Shown: positions 7,056 to 14,781 of the stretch, in pieces
Layout of the letters: the number at the start of each line of letters is the position of its first letter
How positions within the stretch are numbered: position 1 is the stretch's first letter
NCBI GenBank assembly: GCA_946406585.1
Contig: CAMJLI010000018.1
Location: forward strand, 1-18,740
Reading direction: 5' to 3'
DNA: 18,740 bases
Source: an uncultured Prevotellaceae bacterium
GTDB lineage: Bacteria; Bacteroidota; Bacteroidia; Bacteroidales; Bacteroidaceae
Notes under the pieces: model-generated
What the model was told of the DNA's origin: nothing
Database searches by the model: none
What the model saw: the letters and a program-made list of their open reading frames with translations, nothing else
Program-made: the position numbers and the translations under genes

Positions 7056-8369
7056 ATGGGAAATTTAGTAGCAATAGTGGGACGTCCCAACGTGGGCAAG
7101 TCCACACTTTTCAACAGACTTACCAAGACGAGGCGTGCCATCGTAAGCGAGGAGGCAGGCACCACTCGTGACCGCCAATATGGCAAGTGTGAATGGAATG
7201 GCAGGGAATTCTCCGTGGTCGACACCGGGGGATGGGTTGTCAATTCCGACGACATCTTCGAAGAGGAAATACGCAAGCAAGTCATCATAGCCACAGAGGA
7301 GGCCGACTTGTTGCTCTTCCTCGTTGACATAACAAACGGTCTGACAGACTGGGACGAGGATGTGGCAGTGATATTGAGGAGGTCGAAACTGCCTGTCATA
7401 CTTGTTGCCAACAAGGCTGACAATTTCGACCAATACTATGAGGCGGCAGAATTCTACAAGTTGGGACTGGGCGACCCAGTATGCATCAGTTCGGCCACCG
7501 GCAGCGGAACAGGCGACTTGCTCGACCTTGTCGTGGAGCGCCTTGGTGACACTGGAGGTGAAATGTTGGAGGAAGGCATCCCCCGTTTTGCTGTAGTGGG
7601 AAGACCCAATGCAGGAAAGAGCAGTCTGATAAATGCCTTCATTGGCGAAGACCGGCATATAGTGACAGAAATCGCAGGCACCACTCGCGACAGCATCTAC
7701 ACGCGATACGACAAGTTCGGTTTCGATTTCTATCTTGTAGACACTGCCGGCATACGCCGCAAGAACAAGGTAACAGAAGACTTGGAGTTCTATTCTGTCA
7801 TGAGGAGCATCCGTGCCATAGAGAATTCCGACGTGTGCATACTTATGATAGATGCCACCAGAGGCATTGAGGCACAGGATATGAACATCTTCCAGCTGAT
7901 ACAGAAGAACAACAAGTCGCTGGTGGTGGTGGTGAACAAATGGGACCTGGTGGAAAACAAGGACCAAGTGGTAATCAAGACTTTCGAAAATGCCATACGC
8001 AACCGCATGGCGCCATTCACCGACTTCCCCATAATTTTCGCTTCCGCCCTCACCAAGCAACGTATTTTCAAGGTTCTCGAGACAGCCAAACAAGTGTATC
8101 TCAATCGCACCGCCAAGGTGGGCACCTCAAAGCTCAACGAGGTGATGCTCCCGCTGATAGAGGCATTCCCGCCACCATCGGTCAAGGGAAAATACATAAA
8201 GATAAAGTATTGCATGCAGGCCCCCAACACGCAAATCCCAACATTTGTGTTCTATGCCAACCTCCCGCAGTATGTGAAGGAGCCTTACAAGCGGTTCCTT
8301 GAAAACAAAATCAGGGAGAACTGGCAGATGACGGGATGTCCCATCAATGTGTTCATACGACAGAAATAG
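7056..8369 (+). CDS. der: Double-domain GTPase Der (EngA), 50S assembly factor
   Basis: Der is the tandem GTPase needed for large ribosomal subunit biogenesis. The 437-residue product has two G domains. Domain 1 has GRPNVGKS (9-16), DTGG (56-59) and NKAD (119-122). Domain 2 has GRPNAGKS (182-189), DTAG (229-232) and NKWD (294-297). A KH-like domain fills about 350-437 and ends in NVFIRQK. Length and motif order are typical of the family. It lies 30 bases downstream of era on the same strand and five bases upstream of a small lipoprotein gene, so the three are likely one transcription unit. Confidence 0.97.
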   Translation: MGNLVAIVGRPNVGKSTLFNRLTKTRRAIVSEEAGTTRDRQYGKCEWNGREFSVVDTGGWVVNSDDIFEEEIRKQVIIATEEADLLLFLVDITNGLTDWDEDVAVILRRSKLPVILVANKADNFDQYYEAAEFYKLGLGDPVCISSATGSGTGDLLDLVVERLGDTGGEMLEEGIPRFAVVGRPNAGKSSLINAFIGEDRHIVTEIAGTTRDSIYTRYDKFGFDFYLVDTAGIRRKNKVTEDLEFYSVMRSIRAIENSDVCILMIDATRGIEAQDMNIFQLIQKNNKSLVVVVNKWDLVENKDQVVIKTFENAIRNRMAPFTDFPIIFASALTKQRIFKVLETAKQVYLNRTAKVGTSKLNEVMLPLIEAFPPPSVKGKYIKIKYCMQAPNTQIPTFVFYANLPQYVKEPYKRFLENKIRENWQMTGCPINVFIRQK

Positions 8370-8374
8370 CATTC

Positions 8375-8773
8375 ATGAGGCATCTGTACTATTTCTTTTG
8401 TGCCGTGGCGGCAATGGCTTTTTCCTGTTGTGGGAAAACTCCTGTGGAAACGGAGAAAGTCGTTGCCACCACGGCAAAATTGTATTATGAATATTTGTTG
8501 CAAGGCAAGTATGAGGATTTCGTTGGCGGCATCGACCACCATGTTCCGGCAGGAGAAGCATACGACAAGCAACTTGTGGATAATGCCAAATTGTTTGTCA
8601 AGCGACAGGAAATCTTGCACGACGGGTTGGTAGGCATCGATGTGTCGGATGCAGAGGTAGACATTGATGCGCATACAGCCAACGCCTTCCTGGTGTTCTC
8701 TTTTGCCGACAGCACTTCAGAGCAGGTCGTCGTGCCCATGGTGGAGCGCGATGGCGTATGGTTGATGAGATGA
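8375..8773 (+). CDS. Small putative lipoprotein, possibly NTF2-like
   Basis: The 132-residue product starts with a short signal peptide, MRHLYYFFCAVAAMAFSC, whose Cys18 fits the loose Bacteroidota lipobox (AFSC), so it is probably lipid-anchored. The mature part begins with a helix-like stretch (about 23-45), followed by alternating strands and a final EQVVVPMVERDGVWLMR. That order, with a terminal Trp-containing strand, resembles small NTF2-like/DUF4878 proteins, but I see no diagnostic motif, so this is a weak assignment. A longer frame begins at 8336 inside der; 8375 is preferred because it begins the signal peptide and lies five bases after the der stop. Its TGA stop touches the stop codon of the convergent cobC gene. 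Confidence 0.72.
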   Translation: MRHLYYFFCAVAAMAFSCCGKTPVETEKVVATTAKLYYEYLLQGKYEDFVGGIDHHVPAGEAYDKQLVDNAKLFVKRQEILHDGLVGIDVSDAEVDIDAHTANAFLVFSFADSTSEQVVVPMVERDGVWLMR

Positions 8774-9331
8774 TTAGTTTTTAGAAAGCACTATTCTCAA
8801 AATCCCTCCATATCCCGGCTGGTGGCTGAAAGCATCGGCCTCCTCGAAAAGTCCACCGTATAGTCCGGCGCTCACGATGACACCGGCATGAGTGAACACC
8901 CCCACGTGGAGATGCGGCCTCATGCGTAGTTCGTCGATGAATGCAGCTACCCGTTTGCGTAGCATCGGAAAGCTTTCACCCCCCGTGGCTGGCAGGTGCA
9001 TGTAGTCGTCATACCATTTTTGCAATGCTTCGTCACGTATCTCGTCGTAGCGTTGCATCTCCCATTCACCCATGTTCATTTCTTTCAGCCTGTCGTCCAC
9101 GATGGCATTGCTGTATCCGCAATAGTCGGCAAGCCGTCTGGCGCGAGTCAGTGGCGAGGTGTAAGTGCAGTCAAAGCGCATGCCTTGCAGCTGTCGTTTC
9201 ACCTCTGCAGCCTCCTCCTCGAACGTGTCCGCCGTCGGCACGTCGCTCCATCCATAGCAAGTGCCTGGAGGCACCGCCACCCGTGTGTGCCGGATGAATG
9301 TGATTTCTATCATGTTGTCGGCTGAATTCAT
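8774..9331 (-). CDS. cobC: Alpha-ribazole phosphatase-like histidine phosphatase
   Basis: The 185-residue product is a member of the histidine phosphatase (phosphoglycerate mutase-like) superfamily. It has the phospho-acceptor motif F-I-R14-H15-T near the N-terminus, SPLTRARR at 59-66, an acidic NMGEWE segment at 86-91 and the second catalytic His148 in VFTHAG. Position at the end of a cobU-cobT-cobS run supports alpha-ribazole-5'-phosphate (or cobalamin-5'-phosphate) phosphatase, the dephosphorylation step of nucleotide-loop assembly. The start at 9331 lies six bases after the cobS stop and has AAGGA just upstream; Met7 at 9313 is an alternative that begins directly at the first strand. The stop abuts the stop of the opposite-strand lipoprotein gene with no intervening base. 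Confidence 0.87.
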   Translation of the reverse strand: MNSADNMIEITFIRHTRVAVPPGTCYGWSDVPTADTFEEEAAEVKRQLQGMRFDCTYTSPLTRARRLADYCGYSNAIVDDRLKEMNMGEWEMQRYDEIRDEALQKWYDDYMHLPATGGESFPMLRKRVAAFIDELRMRPHLHVGVFTHAGVIVSAGLYGGLFEEADAFSHQPGYGGILRIVLSKN

Positions 9332-9337
9332 AAATCC

Positions 9338-10135
9338 TTACGCCTGTTGTGCAGTGATGCATATCATTAGATATGCGCTCAGTTCCACGAGCAGGAACAA
9401 TGCTCCGCAGCAATCGCCAGTGTAGCCACGCAAGGTGTTCCATATCTTCAAGTAGAGGAAGTACATGACAAGACAAGGGACGAACACCACCAGTTCCCAC
9501 CTCATGGCAACATCCCCGAAGAGGAAGAGAGGCAGCGATGGCAACAATCCCTGGAAAGCAAGAGATATCCCTCCTGCCACGCTCACCTTGCGGTACACCA
9601 CACGAGATTTCGCCTCCTGCTCGTTCCTTGCGTAAGGCATCATCTGGACTATCTGTCCTGCCAGCATTTTGGAGAAGGGGTCCGCCGCCATGATGGCAAG
9701 TGCGGCAGTCTTTGCTGGCAGGTGCAAGAGACAGAGGAAAAGCATTGAAAAATAGAGAATCAGGCCAATCACACCATAAGTGCCTATGCGTGAGTCCTTC
9801 ATGATGTCGAGCACTCTCTGCCGGTCTTTGCCTCCACCGCCAAAACCATCACAGAAGTCGGCCAGTCCATCTTCGTGGAAAGCCCCTGTCAGCATTACTC
9901 TCACCACGATGGCAGCCAGCACTGCCAAAGCGTGTGGCATCACCCAAGACCCAAAATACAGTGTTGCGGCCATGACGGACCCTGTAAGCCACCCCACGAG
10001 AGGCCAGAACTCCACCACGCCGCGATAGCTGGCCTTTGGCGGGGAGTAGATTCTCCAGAATGGCAGTCGGGTGAAGTATATGAAAGCCGCCCAAGCAGAT
10101 TTCGCGCTTTTAGAAATACTTAGTGATTTTTGCAT
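9338..10135 (-). CDS. cobS: Adenosylcobinamide-GDP ribazoletransferase (cobalamin synthase)
   Basis: CobS joins adenosylcobinamide-GDP with alpha-ribazole (or its phosphate) to make adenosylcobalamin (or its 5'-phosphate), at the cytoplasmic membrane. The 265-residue protein is strongly hydrophobic, with several membrane helices. It carries the family signature GAFHEDGLADFCDGFGGG (84-101), with the acidic residues Asp89, Asp93 and Asp96, followed by IMKDSRIGTYG at 111-121. These two blocks are diagnostic. The start codon lies inside the cobT reading frame, giving a 26-base overlap that suggests translational coupling. The next Met is at residue 55, beyond the first conserved blocks, so 10135 is well supported. 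cobC follows after six bases. Confidence 0.95.
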   Translation of the reverse strand: MQKSLSISKSAKSAWAAFIYFTRLPFWRIYSPPKASYRGVVEFWPLVGWLTGSVMAATLYFGSWVMPHALAVLAAIVVRVMLTGAFHEDGLADFCDGFGGGGKDRQRVLDIMKDSRIGTYGVIGLILYFSMLFLCLLHLPAKTAALAIMAADPFSKMLAGQIVQMMPYARNEQEAKSRVVYRKVSVAGGISLAFQGLLPSLPLFLFGDVAMRWELVVFVPCLVMYFLYLKIWNTLRGYTGDCCGALFLLVELSAYLMICITAQQA

Positions 10136-11156
10136 TGTCGAAGTTGTTCATTTCGTTTATCATCCTTATGGCACTTTCCACAATGGGGTATGCGCATAGT
10201 GCGCCAGTGCCTTCTCCGAGCCTCATGCCGAGGTTGAGCAGAGGTCGGGCGTTCATGAGCGATAGCATGCGGGCATGTGCGTATTCGTCGCCACAATGTC
10301 CGAAAATGGCATAATGCAGCACGTCTTGATAGAGATGTGAGGCGGCAAGCATGCAAGCAGTCATGATGAATCCGTCAACAAGCACCACCATGTGCCTCTC
10401 TGCAGCACGCAGCATGGCCCCTATTGCTCCCACCATCTCGAAGCCACCAAAGTAGCGGATGGCTTCCTCTGCGCTGTCGTCCAGCCTGTTTTTCATGTAA
10501 AGATCAACCGCTTGTGCCAGCACCTTGTTTTTGTGGCGTATGCCTTCGTTGTCGAGGCCAGCCCCTGCGCCGATGCACCCTTCGAGTGGCAGTTGACCGA
10601 AGATGCTCATCCAGATGCTCGAAGGAGACGTGTTGGCAATACCCATCTCTCCGATGCATATTATGTTGCAGCCTTGGTCATGGCAGGCATCCACCATTTC
10701 CACCCCTATGTCGATGGCCTTTTCCATTTGGGCATGTGACATTGCCGGTCCGTGGGCGAAGTTCTCTGTTCCCCAAGCCACCTTTCGGTGTATGATGCCT
10801 CCTGCGTCGCTCAAGTCGTGATCCACCCCGATGTCAATGATTTTCAAGTCGAAGCCATGTTGCCTGCAAAACATGTTCACGCCACCGCCACCCTTTGTGA
10901 AGTTCAGCATCTGTTGCCATGTCACTTCCCTTGGCGACACGCTGACGCCTTCCCTCTCTATTCCATGGTCACCGCCGAAAAGCAGGTGGCATGGATGTGA
11001 TAGCGTGGGAGTGAGAGTCTGTTGGATGAGACAAATTTGTGCCGCCAATTCCTCCAAGCGTCCCAGTGAGCCCTTGGGCTTGTTCAGGTTGTCTATCTTT
11101 TGTGTTATGGCTTCATTTATGCCATTGTCAGGTTGTTGTATATTGAATGTCTTCAT
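10110..11156 (-). CDS. cobT: Nicotinate-nucleotide--dimethylbenzimidazole phosphoribosyltransferase
   Basis: CobT activates the lower-ligand base by transferring phosphoribose from nicotinate mononucleotide, giving alpha-ribazole phosphate. The chosen start gives 348 residues, close to the usual length. Visible family blocks include KPKGSLGRLEELA near the N-terminus, FGGDHG, TKGGGGVNMFC, IGEMGIANTSPSS, and GEGTGA near the C-terminus, where Glu315 corresponds to the catalytic Glu317 of the Salmonella enzyme. The frame extends 28 codons upstream to 11240, but that part overlaps cobU and lacks family character. ATG 11156 lies two bases after the cobU stop. Which base is used (dimethylbenzimidazole or another) cannot be read from the sequence. 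Confidence 0.95.
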   Translation of the reverse strand: MKTFNIQQPDNGINEAITQKIDNLNKPKGSLGRLEELAAQICLIQQTLTPTLSHPCHLLFGGDHGIEREGVSVSPREVTWQQMLNFTKGGGGVNMFCRQHGFDLKIIDIGVDHDLSDAGGIIHRKVAWGTENFAHGPAMSHAQMEKAIDIGVEMVDACHDQGCNIICIGEMGIANTSPSSIWMSIFGQLPLEGCIGAGAGLDNEGIRHKNKVLAQAVDLYMKNRLDDSAEEAIRYFGGFEMVGAIGAMLRAAERHMVVLVDGFIMTACMLAASHLYQDVLHYAIFGHCGDEYAHARMLSLMNARPLLNLGMRLGEGTGALCAYPIVESAIRMINEMNNFDNAKITKYF

Positions 11157-11158
11157 TT

Positions 11159-11686
11159 CTATCCTTTGATGGTTACAGGTATTCCGCTTACCATGAGAAT
11201 CACTTTGGAGGCTTTTGATGCCACATATTGGTTCATCCACCCCTGAAGGTCGGTGAATCGTCGTTGCAGGGCATTTGTGCTGACGCCGCCGCTTCCTATC
11301 TCGTTTGTCACAAAGATGAATGTGGCGTCTTTTTTCGTCAGTAGGTCAAATTCCCGTTTCATTTTTTCAAGAATCTTGTTTACGTCGGGCAAGGTGTCGT
11401 CGCTGTGCTCTTGATATAGGAAATTGGTGCACCACAGCGTTATGCAGTCCACCAACACAACGCGATGATCCAGAACATGTTGGCTGAGGTGCAGTTCTTC
11501 CTCGATGTTGGTCCAGCATGGGCCACGTCGAGCTTTGTGCCTCTCTATACGCTGTCTGAATTCCTCGTCCCAAACATGTGCTGTTGCCAAATAGACAGGT
11601 TGGCTGCTCAATTGCAAGGCCAGTTGTTCAGCATACTCGCTCTTGCCCGAACGCTGGCCGCCGGTAATCATGATGATGTTGCTCAT
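11159..11686 (-). CDS. cobU: Adenosylcobinamide kinase / adenosylcobinamide-phosphate guanylyltransferase
   Basis: CobU phosphorylates adenosylcobinamide and then transfers GMP to it, producing adenosylcobinamide-GDP for CobS. The 175-residue product shows the P-loop GGQRSGKS (9-16) and RIERHKARR, in which His50 aligns with His46 of Salmonella CobU, the residue that carries GMP. VFVTNEIGSGGVS near the C-terminal third is another conserved block. It is the first gene of the minus-strand run cobU-cobT-cobS-cobC. The start is supported by the P-loop close to the N-terminus and by a -7 element about 40 bases upstream. The fragment cbiB/cobD of the pathway is not in the window. Confidence 0.95.
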   Translation of the reverse strand: MSNIIMITGGQRSGKSEYAEQLALQLSSQPVYLATAHVWDEEFRQRIERHKARRGPCWTNIEEELHLSQHVLDHRVVLVDCITLWCTNFLYQEHSDDTLPDVNKILEKMKREFDLLTKKDATFIFVTNEIGSGGVSTNALQRRFTDLQGWMNQYVASKASKVILMVSGIPVTIKG

Positions 11687-11727
11687 GGAATTGAATGGTC
11701 ATTCGAGACTTGTCACGAATTGAATGC
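11687..11727 (-). repeat. Two direct copies of GAATTGAATG in the cobU leader
   Basis: The plus-strand decamer GAATTGAATG occurs at 11688-11697 and again at 11717-11726, 29 bases apart. One copy touches the cobU start codon and the other overlaps the expected transcription start. In addition TCACGA (11713-11718) and TCGTGA (11753-11758) flank the -7 element as a 6-bp inverted pair. These could be operator sites, but short repeats can arise by chance. Confidence 0.35.
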
Positions 11728-11735
11728 CAAAAGTA
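11728..11735 (-). promoter_or_regulatory. -7 promoter element of the cobU-T-S-C operon
   Basis: On the minus strand this reads TACTTTTG, a full match to TAnnTTTG. The nearest TTTG upstream on that strand (11749-11752) is only 13 bp away, too close for a -33 box, so the promoter is incomplete or needs an activator. Start would be near 11722, giving a 35-base leader. That is too short for a cobalamin riboswitch. Confidence 0.55.
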
Positions 11736-11819
11736 AGCATATTTTTTACAAATCGTGATTGAAGAAGTGGAAAAATGAGAAAAATTGTTTGATTACCTAA
11801 TGACGACGGGTAAAAATAC

Positions 11820-11850
11820 TTGCTGATGTTTGGATTTGTCGATATTTTTG
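11820..11850 (+). promoter_or_regulatory. Promoter of the ompA-lptB unit
   Basis: TATTTTTG at 11843-11850 matches TAnnTTTG. A TTG at 11820-11822 lies 20 bp upstream and can serve as the -33 element. Transcription would begin near 11857, about 28 bases before the ATG. It diverges from the cobU promoter within the same 198-base intergenic region, which otherwise holds only A/T-rich DNA and the short repeats listed separately. Confidence 0.65.
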
Positions 11851-11884
11851 CTTTATTTTGCTGTCGTATTAACAACAAGTAAAA

Positions 11885-12994
11885 ATGAAAGACATGAAGA
11901 AGATAGCATTATGTATGATTGCTGCCGCCATGACGACACTGTCGTTCGCTCAGACCGTGGAGGAAAGCAAGGCATCAGACAATATTTATGTGGGTATAAA
12001 TGGTGGCGTGGCCACCAAGACCACAGGAGTGAAATGGAGCGACAACCTCAATCCCAATGCAGGCTTGAGGATTGGAAGATGGTTCACCCCAGCTTTCGGA
12101 CTTGCCATTGATGGTTCGGCATATTTTTCCAACAAGCCCTACGTCTCCACAGGAACGGTAGTTCGTGCCACAAACGTGTCGCTCTTGGGTACGGTCAATT
12201 TCACAAATCTCTTTGGCGGCTACCCAGGCCAGCCAAGATGCTTTGAGGTGATAGGCTTGTATGGCTTGGGATGGGGGCATCTGTTCCGTTCCAACCACGA
12301 CTATTACAGGCCCGATGACAAACTGACATCCAAAGCAGCCATCGACCTGACATTCAATTTCGGCTGCGACAAGCAGTGGCAGTTCTTCATCGAGCCGGCA
12401 TTCACATGGGCATTCCTGTCCTCCAATAAACAGCCGTTGCTTCAAGACCCATACCGTCTTACACTCAACGAAGAACAGCCAAGCTACAATGTCAACAATT
12501 CTCTTTTCCAGGTAAATGTCGGCATTGCCTACAAGTTGCGCAATTCCAACGGAACGCACAATTTCAAGGTGTTTGAAAGGTTGGCTGGAAACAATGGTGA
12601 AATAGACCGTCTTAATGGCATCATCAACGAACTGCGTGGAGAGTTGGCCAAGAAGCCGAAGGAGGTTGTCAAGGAAGTGGTGAAAGAAGTTCAAGTGGCA
12701 GGACGAGAGGTAAAGGTGGAGAACTTGGTGTTTGTCACCTTCGCCCAAGGCAAGTCACTTCTCACCAAGGAGGCAATGGATGTGCTCAATGGTGTGAAAG
12801 CAGGCTCCCACGTGCAAATAGTGGGTACGGCATCCCCAGAGGGCGACCCGGAACTCAACCGCAGGTTGTCACAAGCTCGTGCCGATGCCGTGGCCGCCTA
12901 TCTCAAAGACCGTGGCGTGGTGGTGGATGAGGCCACAGGCAAGGGTGTCCAGGGCAACACCTCCAACCGTCTTGCCGTTGTCTACGTGAAGTAG
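11885..12994 (+). CDS. OmpA-family outer membrane protein
   Basis: The 369-residue protein has a signal peptide (cleavage likely after SFA at residue 22) and an N-terminal region rich in alternating strands (about 33-220), which fits an outer-membrane beta-barrel. A Lys/Glu/Val linker with KEVVKEV repeats lies at 255-270, followed by a C-terminal OmpA-like peptidoglycan-associated domain (about 280-369). The domain has GTASPEG (314-320) followed by NRRLSQARADAV, typical of OmpA domains. Arg332 fits the conserved Arg that binds diaminopimelate, whereas the Asp usually found in the GxTD segment is not present. It probably ties the outer membrane to the wall. lptB starts 12 bases downstream. Confidence 0.9.
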   Translation: MKDMKKIALCMIAAAMTTLSFAQTVEESKASDNIYVGINGGVATKTTGVKWSDNLNPNAGLRIGRWFTPAFGLAIDGSAYFSNKPYVSTGTVVRATNVSLLGTVNFTNLFGGYPGQPRCFEVIGLYGLGWGHLFRSNHDYYRPDDKLTSKAAIDLTFNFGCDKQWQFFIEPAFTWAFLSSNKQPLLQDPYRLTLNEEQPSYNVNNSLFQVNVGIAYKLRNSNGTHNFKVFERLAGNNGEIDRLNGIINELRGELAKKPKEVVKEVVKEVQVAGREVKVENLVFVTFAQGKSLLTKEAMDVLNGVKAGSHVQIVGTASPEGDPELNRRLSQARADAVAAYLKDRGVVVDEATGKGVQGNTSNRLAVVYVK

Positions 12995-13006
12995 TGACCA
13001 TACATT

Positions 13007-13834
13007 ATGCAAGACGAAATCAAAGAAGACCTCGCCATAAATGGTGAAGGCATGATGCTGCGCACCGAGGGGCTGGTGAAGCGCTACGGCAAGCGTACAG
13101 TGGTGAACGACGTGTCCATCAATGTGCGTCAAGGTGAAATCGTGGGGCTTCTTGGCCCGAATGGTGCCGGCAAGACAACATCCTTCTACATGACCACGGG
13201 CCTTATCGTGCCCAATGCCGGGCATATCTACCTCAACAACATGGACATCACCAAATATCCCGTCTACAAGCGGGCAAGGGCGGGTATTGGATATCTGCCT
13301 CAGGAGGCAAGCGTGTTCAGGAAGATGAGCGTGGAGGACAACATCCTCTCGGTGCTAGAGATGACCAAGCTCAACCGCAAGCAGCAGCGTGAGAAATTGG
13401 AAAGCCTCATTGCGGAGTTCAGGTTGGGAAAGGTGCGCAAGAACAAGGGAGACCAGCTCTCGGGTGGCGAGCGGCGTCGTACGGAGATAGCCCGTTGCTT
13501 GGCCATAGACCCCAAATTCATTATGCTCGACGAGCCTTTTGCAGGCGTGGACCCTATAGCAGTGGAAGACATACAGCATATCGTGTGGAAGTTGAAATAC
13601 AGGAACATAGGCATACTTATCACCGATCACAACGTGCAAGAGACGCTCACCATCACCGATAGGGCATACCTGCTGTTTGAGGGACGAATACTCTTCCAAG
13701 GCAAGCCGGAGGAGTTGGCAGAAAACAAGATAGTGAGGGAAAAATATCTCAGCAACAGTTTCGTGTTGCGCAAGAAGGATTTCCAAATGCTTGACGAGGA
13801 ACGGAAGGCAAGGGAGGAAATGCTGGAATTGTAA
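13007..13834 (+). CDS. lptB: LPS export ABC transporter ATP-binding protein
   Basis: LptB is the cytoplasmic ATPase of the LptB2FG complex, which extracts lipopolysaccharide from the inner membrane. The 275-residue product shows Walker [10 protein letters not shown] (50-58), Q-loop Gln99 in YLPQEASVF, signature LSGGE (151-155), Walker B FIMLDE (171-176) and H-loop His208 in ITDHNV. The segments [18 protein letters not shown] and the C-terminal [13 protein letters not shown] are strongly LptB-like. The first 15 residues are an N-terminal extension; Met16 or Met17 is an alternative start that would give the usual length. The C-terminal tail after residue 245 ([11 protein letters not shown] onward) is longer than in E. 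coli LptB. It is probably cotranscribed with the OmpA-family gene. Confidence 0.94.
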   Translation: MQDEIKEDLAINGEGMMLRTEGLVKRYGKRTVVNDVSINVRQGEIVGLLGPNGAGKTTSFYMTTGLIVPNAGHIYLNNMDITKYPVYKRARAGIGYLPQEASVFRKMSVEDNILSVLEMTKLNRKQQREKLESLIAEFRLGKVRKNKGDQLSGGERRRTEIARCLAIDPKFIMLDEPFAGVDPIAVEDIQHIVWKLKYRNIGILITDHNVQETLTITDRAYLLFEGRILFQGKPEELAENKIVREKYLSNSFVLRKKDFQMLDEERKAREEMLEL

Positions 13835-13927
13835 TAGAAGGAAAGAGCTCATGTTGCGATGGAAAGCCTGTTTCAAGGCAAGTACTTCGTCTAAGTAGAC
13901 AGACACCAAATAGCCAGGTTAATCATA

Positions 13928-14611
13928 ATGAGAAAAAGATACATGTCCTTAATGATTCTTGCGTTCGCGTTGATAGCCATATCGTGCAATCAAAAGCGCA
14001 AGTCAGAGAATGTGACTGAAACAAAAGAAGCAGCCAATGTCGGCTCTTTCAACAGGATACGCATCCAGGCACCTTGCAGCCTGACTTGTGAAATGGGTGA
14101 CACCACGAAAGTGGTGGTGGATGGAGATTCAGATTTCTTGGACAACATATCCTTGGACAACAATGATGGCTGCCTGGTCATCAAGAAAAAGCGCAACATC
14201 ACGTTTCAGGATGCAAGGTGCGACATAAACGTGGTGACGCCGGCCTTGCAATCAATTGACCTGCTTGGTGCTGGTTCTGTCGTGCTCAAAGGCGACATCA
14301 AGGCAGATGCCTTTTCAATAAAGATGGAAGGAGCCGGCTCTGTCAAATCAGAGAGAATCATCAGCCAGTCCTTGTCTGTCAGTCTCAAGGGGGCAGGTTC
14401 TGTGGACCTTGACGACGTGACAGCAGAAGACATACAGATGGAAATGAAAGGAGTGGGGTCGTTGTTTGCCAATTTCACTTCTTCGGGTGCTTTGGACTGT
14501 TCCTTGGATGGTGTAGGCTCCGTCAACTTGCAAGGGCAGGTCAAGACATTCCGTCACAAGGAAAGTGGAGTGGGTAGCATCAATGCCGACAAATTGAAAG
14601 TAGGTGAATGA
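13928..14611 (+). CDS. GIN-domain (DUF2807) lipoprotein with six GxGS repeats
   Basis: The 227-residue product has a signal peptide ending in AISC20, so it is probably a lipoprotein. The mature part is a GIN (DUF2807, head GIN) domain, common in Bacteroidota surface or periplasmic proteins of unknown role. Its core is a repeat: G-A/V-G-S occurs at 114, 135, 155, 175, 195 and 214, a spacing of 19-21 residues, each preceded by a strand-like segment. This suggests a right-handed beta-helix or solenoid with one coil per repeat. The gene stands between two different functional blocks, with 93 bases after lptB and 170 before tig, so it may be a single-gene unit. The function is unknown; I call only the family. 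Confidence 0.86.
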   Translation: MRKRYMSLMILAFALIAISCNQKRKSENVTETKEAANVGSFNRIRIQAPCSLTCEMGDTTKVVVDGDSDFLDNISLDNNDGCLVIKKKRNITFQDARCDINVVTPALQSIDLLGAGSVVLKGDIKADAFSIKMEGAGSVKSERIISQSLSVSLKGAGSVDLDDVTAEDIQMEMKGVGSLFANFTSSGALDCSLDGVGSVNLQGQVKTFRHKESGVGSINADKLKVGE

Positions 14612-14722
14612 CAGCTGGCGAAGCTAGAACCATTTGACTATTACCTACTATCTGCCCTGCCGCTTTTGGTTAAAAAAACAAATTTTTATCCTTTCTTGTT
14701 AGGTGTTTAGGTGAAATATGCG

Positions 14723-14730
14723 TAATTTTG
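14723..14730 (+). promoter_or_regulatory. -7 promoter element of tig
   Basis: TAATTTTG is a full TAnnTTTG match 51 bases before the tig start. A TTG at 14696-14698 is 24 bp upstream, slightly too far for a good -33 box. The remainder of the 14612-14781 gap is A/T-rich and has no clear terminator for the GIN gene. Confidence 0.6.
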
Positions 14731-14781
14731 CAATTCAATTCGCTATTTATCAAATAAGAACAATAACAACAAGACCAAAAG

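Noticed and set aside
7065..8093. Long antisense reading frame of 342 codons opposite der
   Set aside because: It lies completely opposite a strongly supported gene, its composition is that of a mirror frame, and it shows no known motif.
11157..11240. CobT starting at 11240
   Set aside because: The added 28 residues overlap cobU and lack family character; ATG 11156 gives the normal length and a two-base gap.
11687..11884. Cobalamin riboswitch upstream of cobU
   Set aside because: The expected B12-box-like core and multi-stem layout were not seen on the minus strand, and the predicted leader is too short.
13835..13927. Small hairpins GCCT/AGGC and GTCTA/TAGAC between lptB and the GIN gene
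   Set aside because: Stems of four to five bp without a T-run are expected by chance.
14668..14691. Terminator GGTTAAAAA/TTTTTATCC after the GIN gene
   Set aside because: The stem is A/T-rich with a mismatch and no clear T-run after it, so it is too weak to list.
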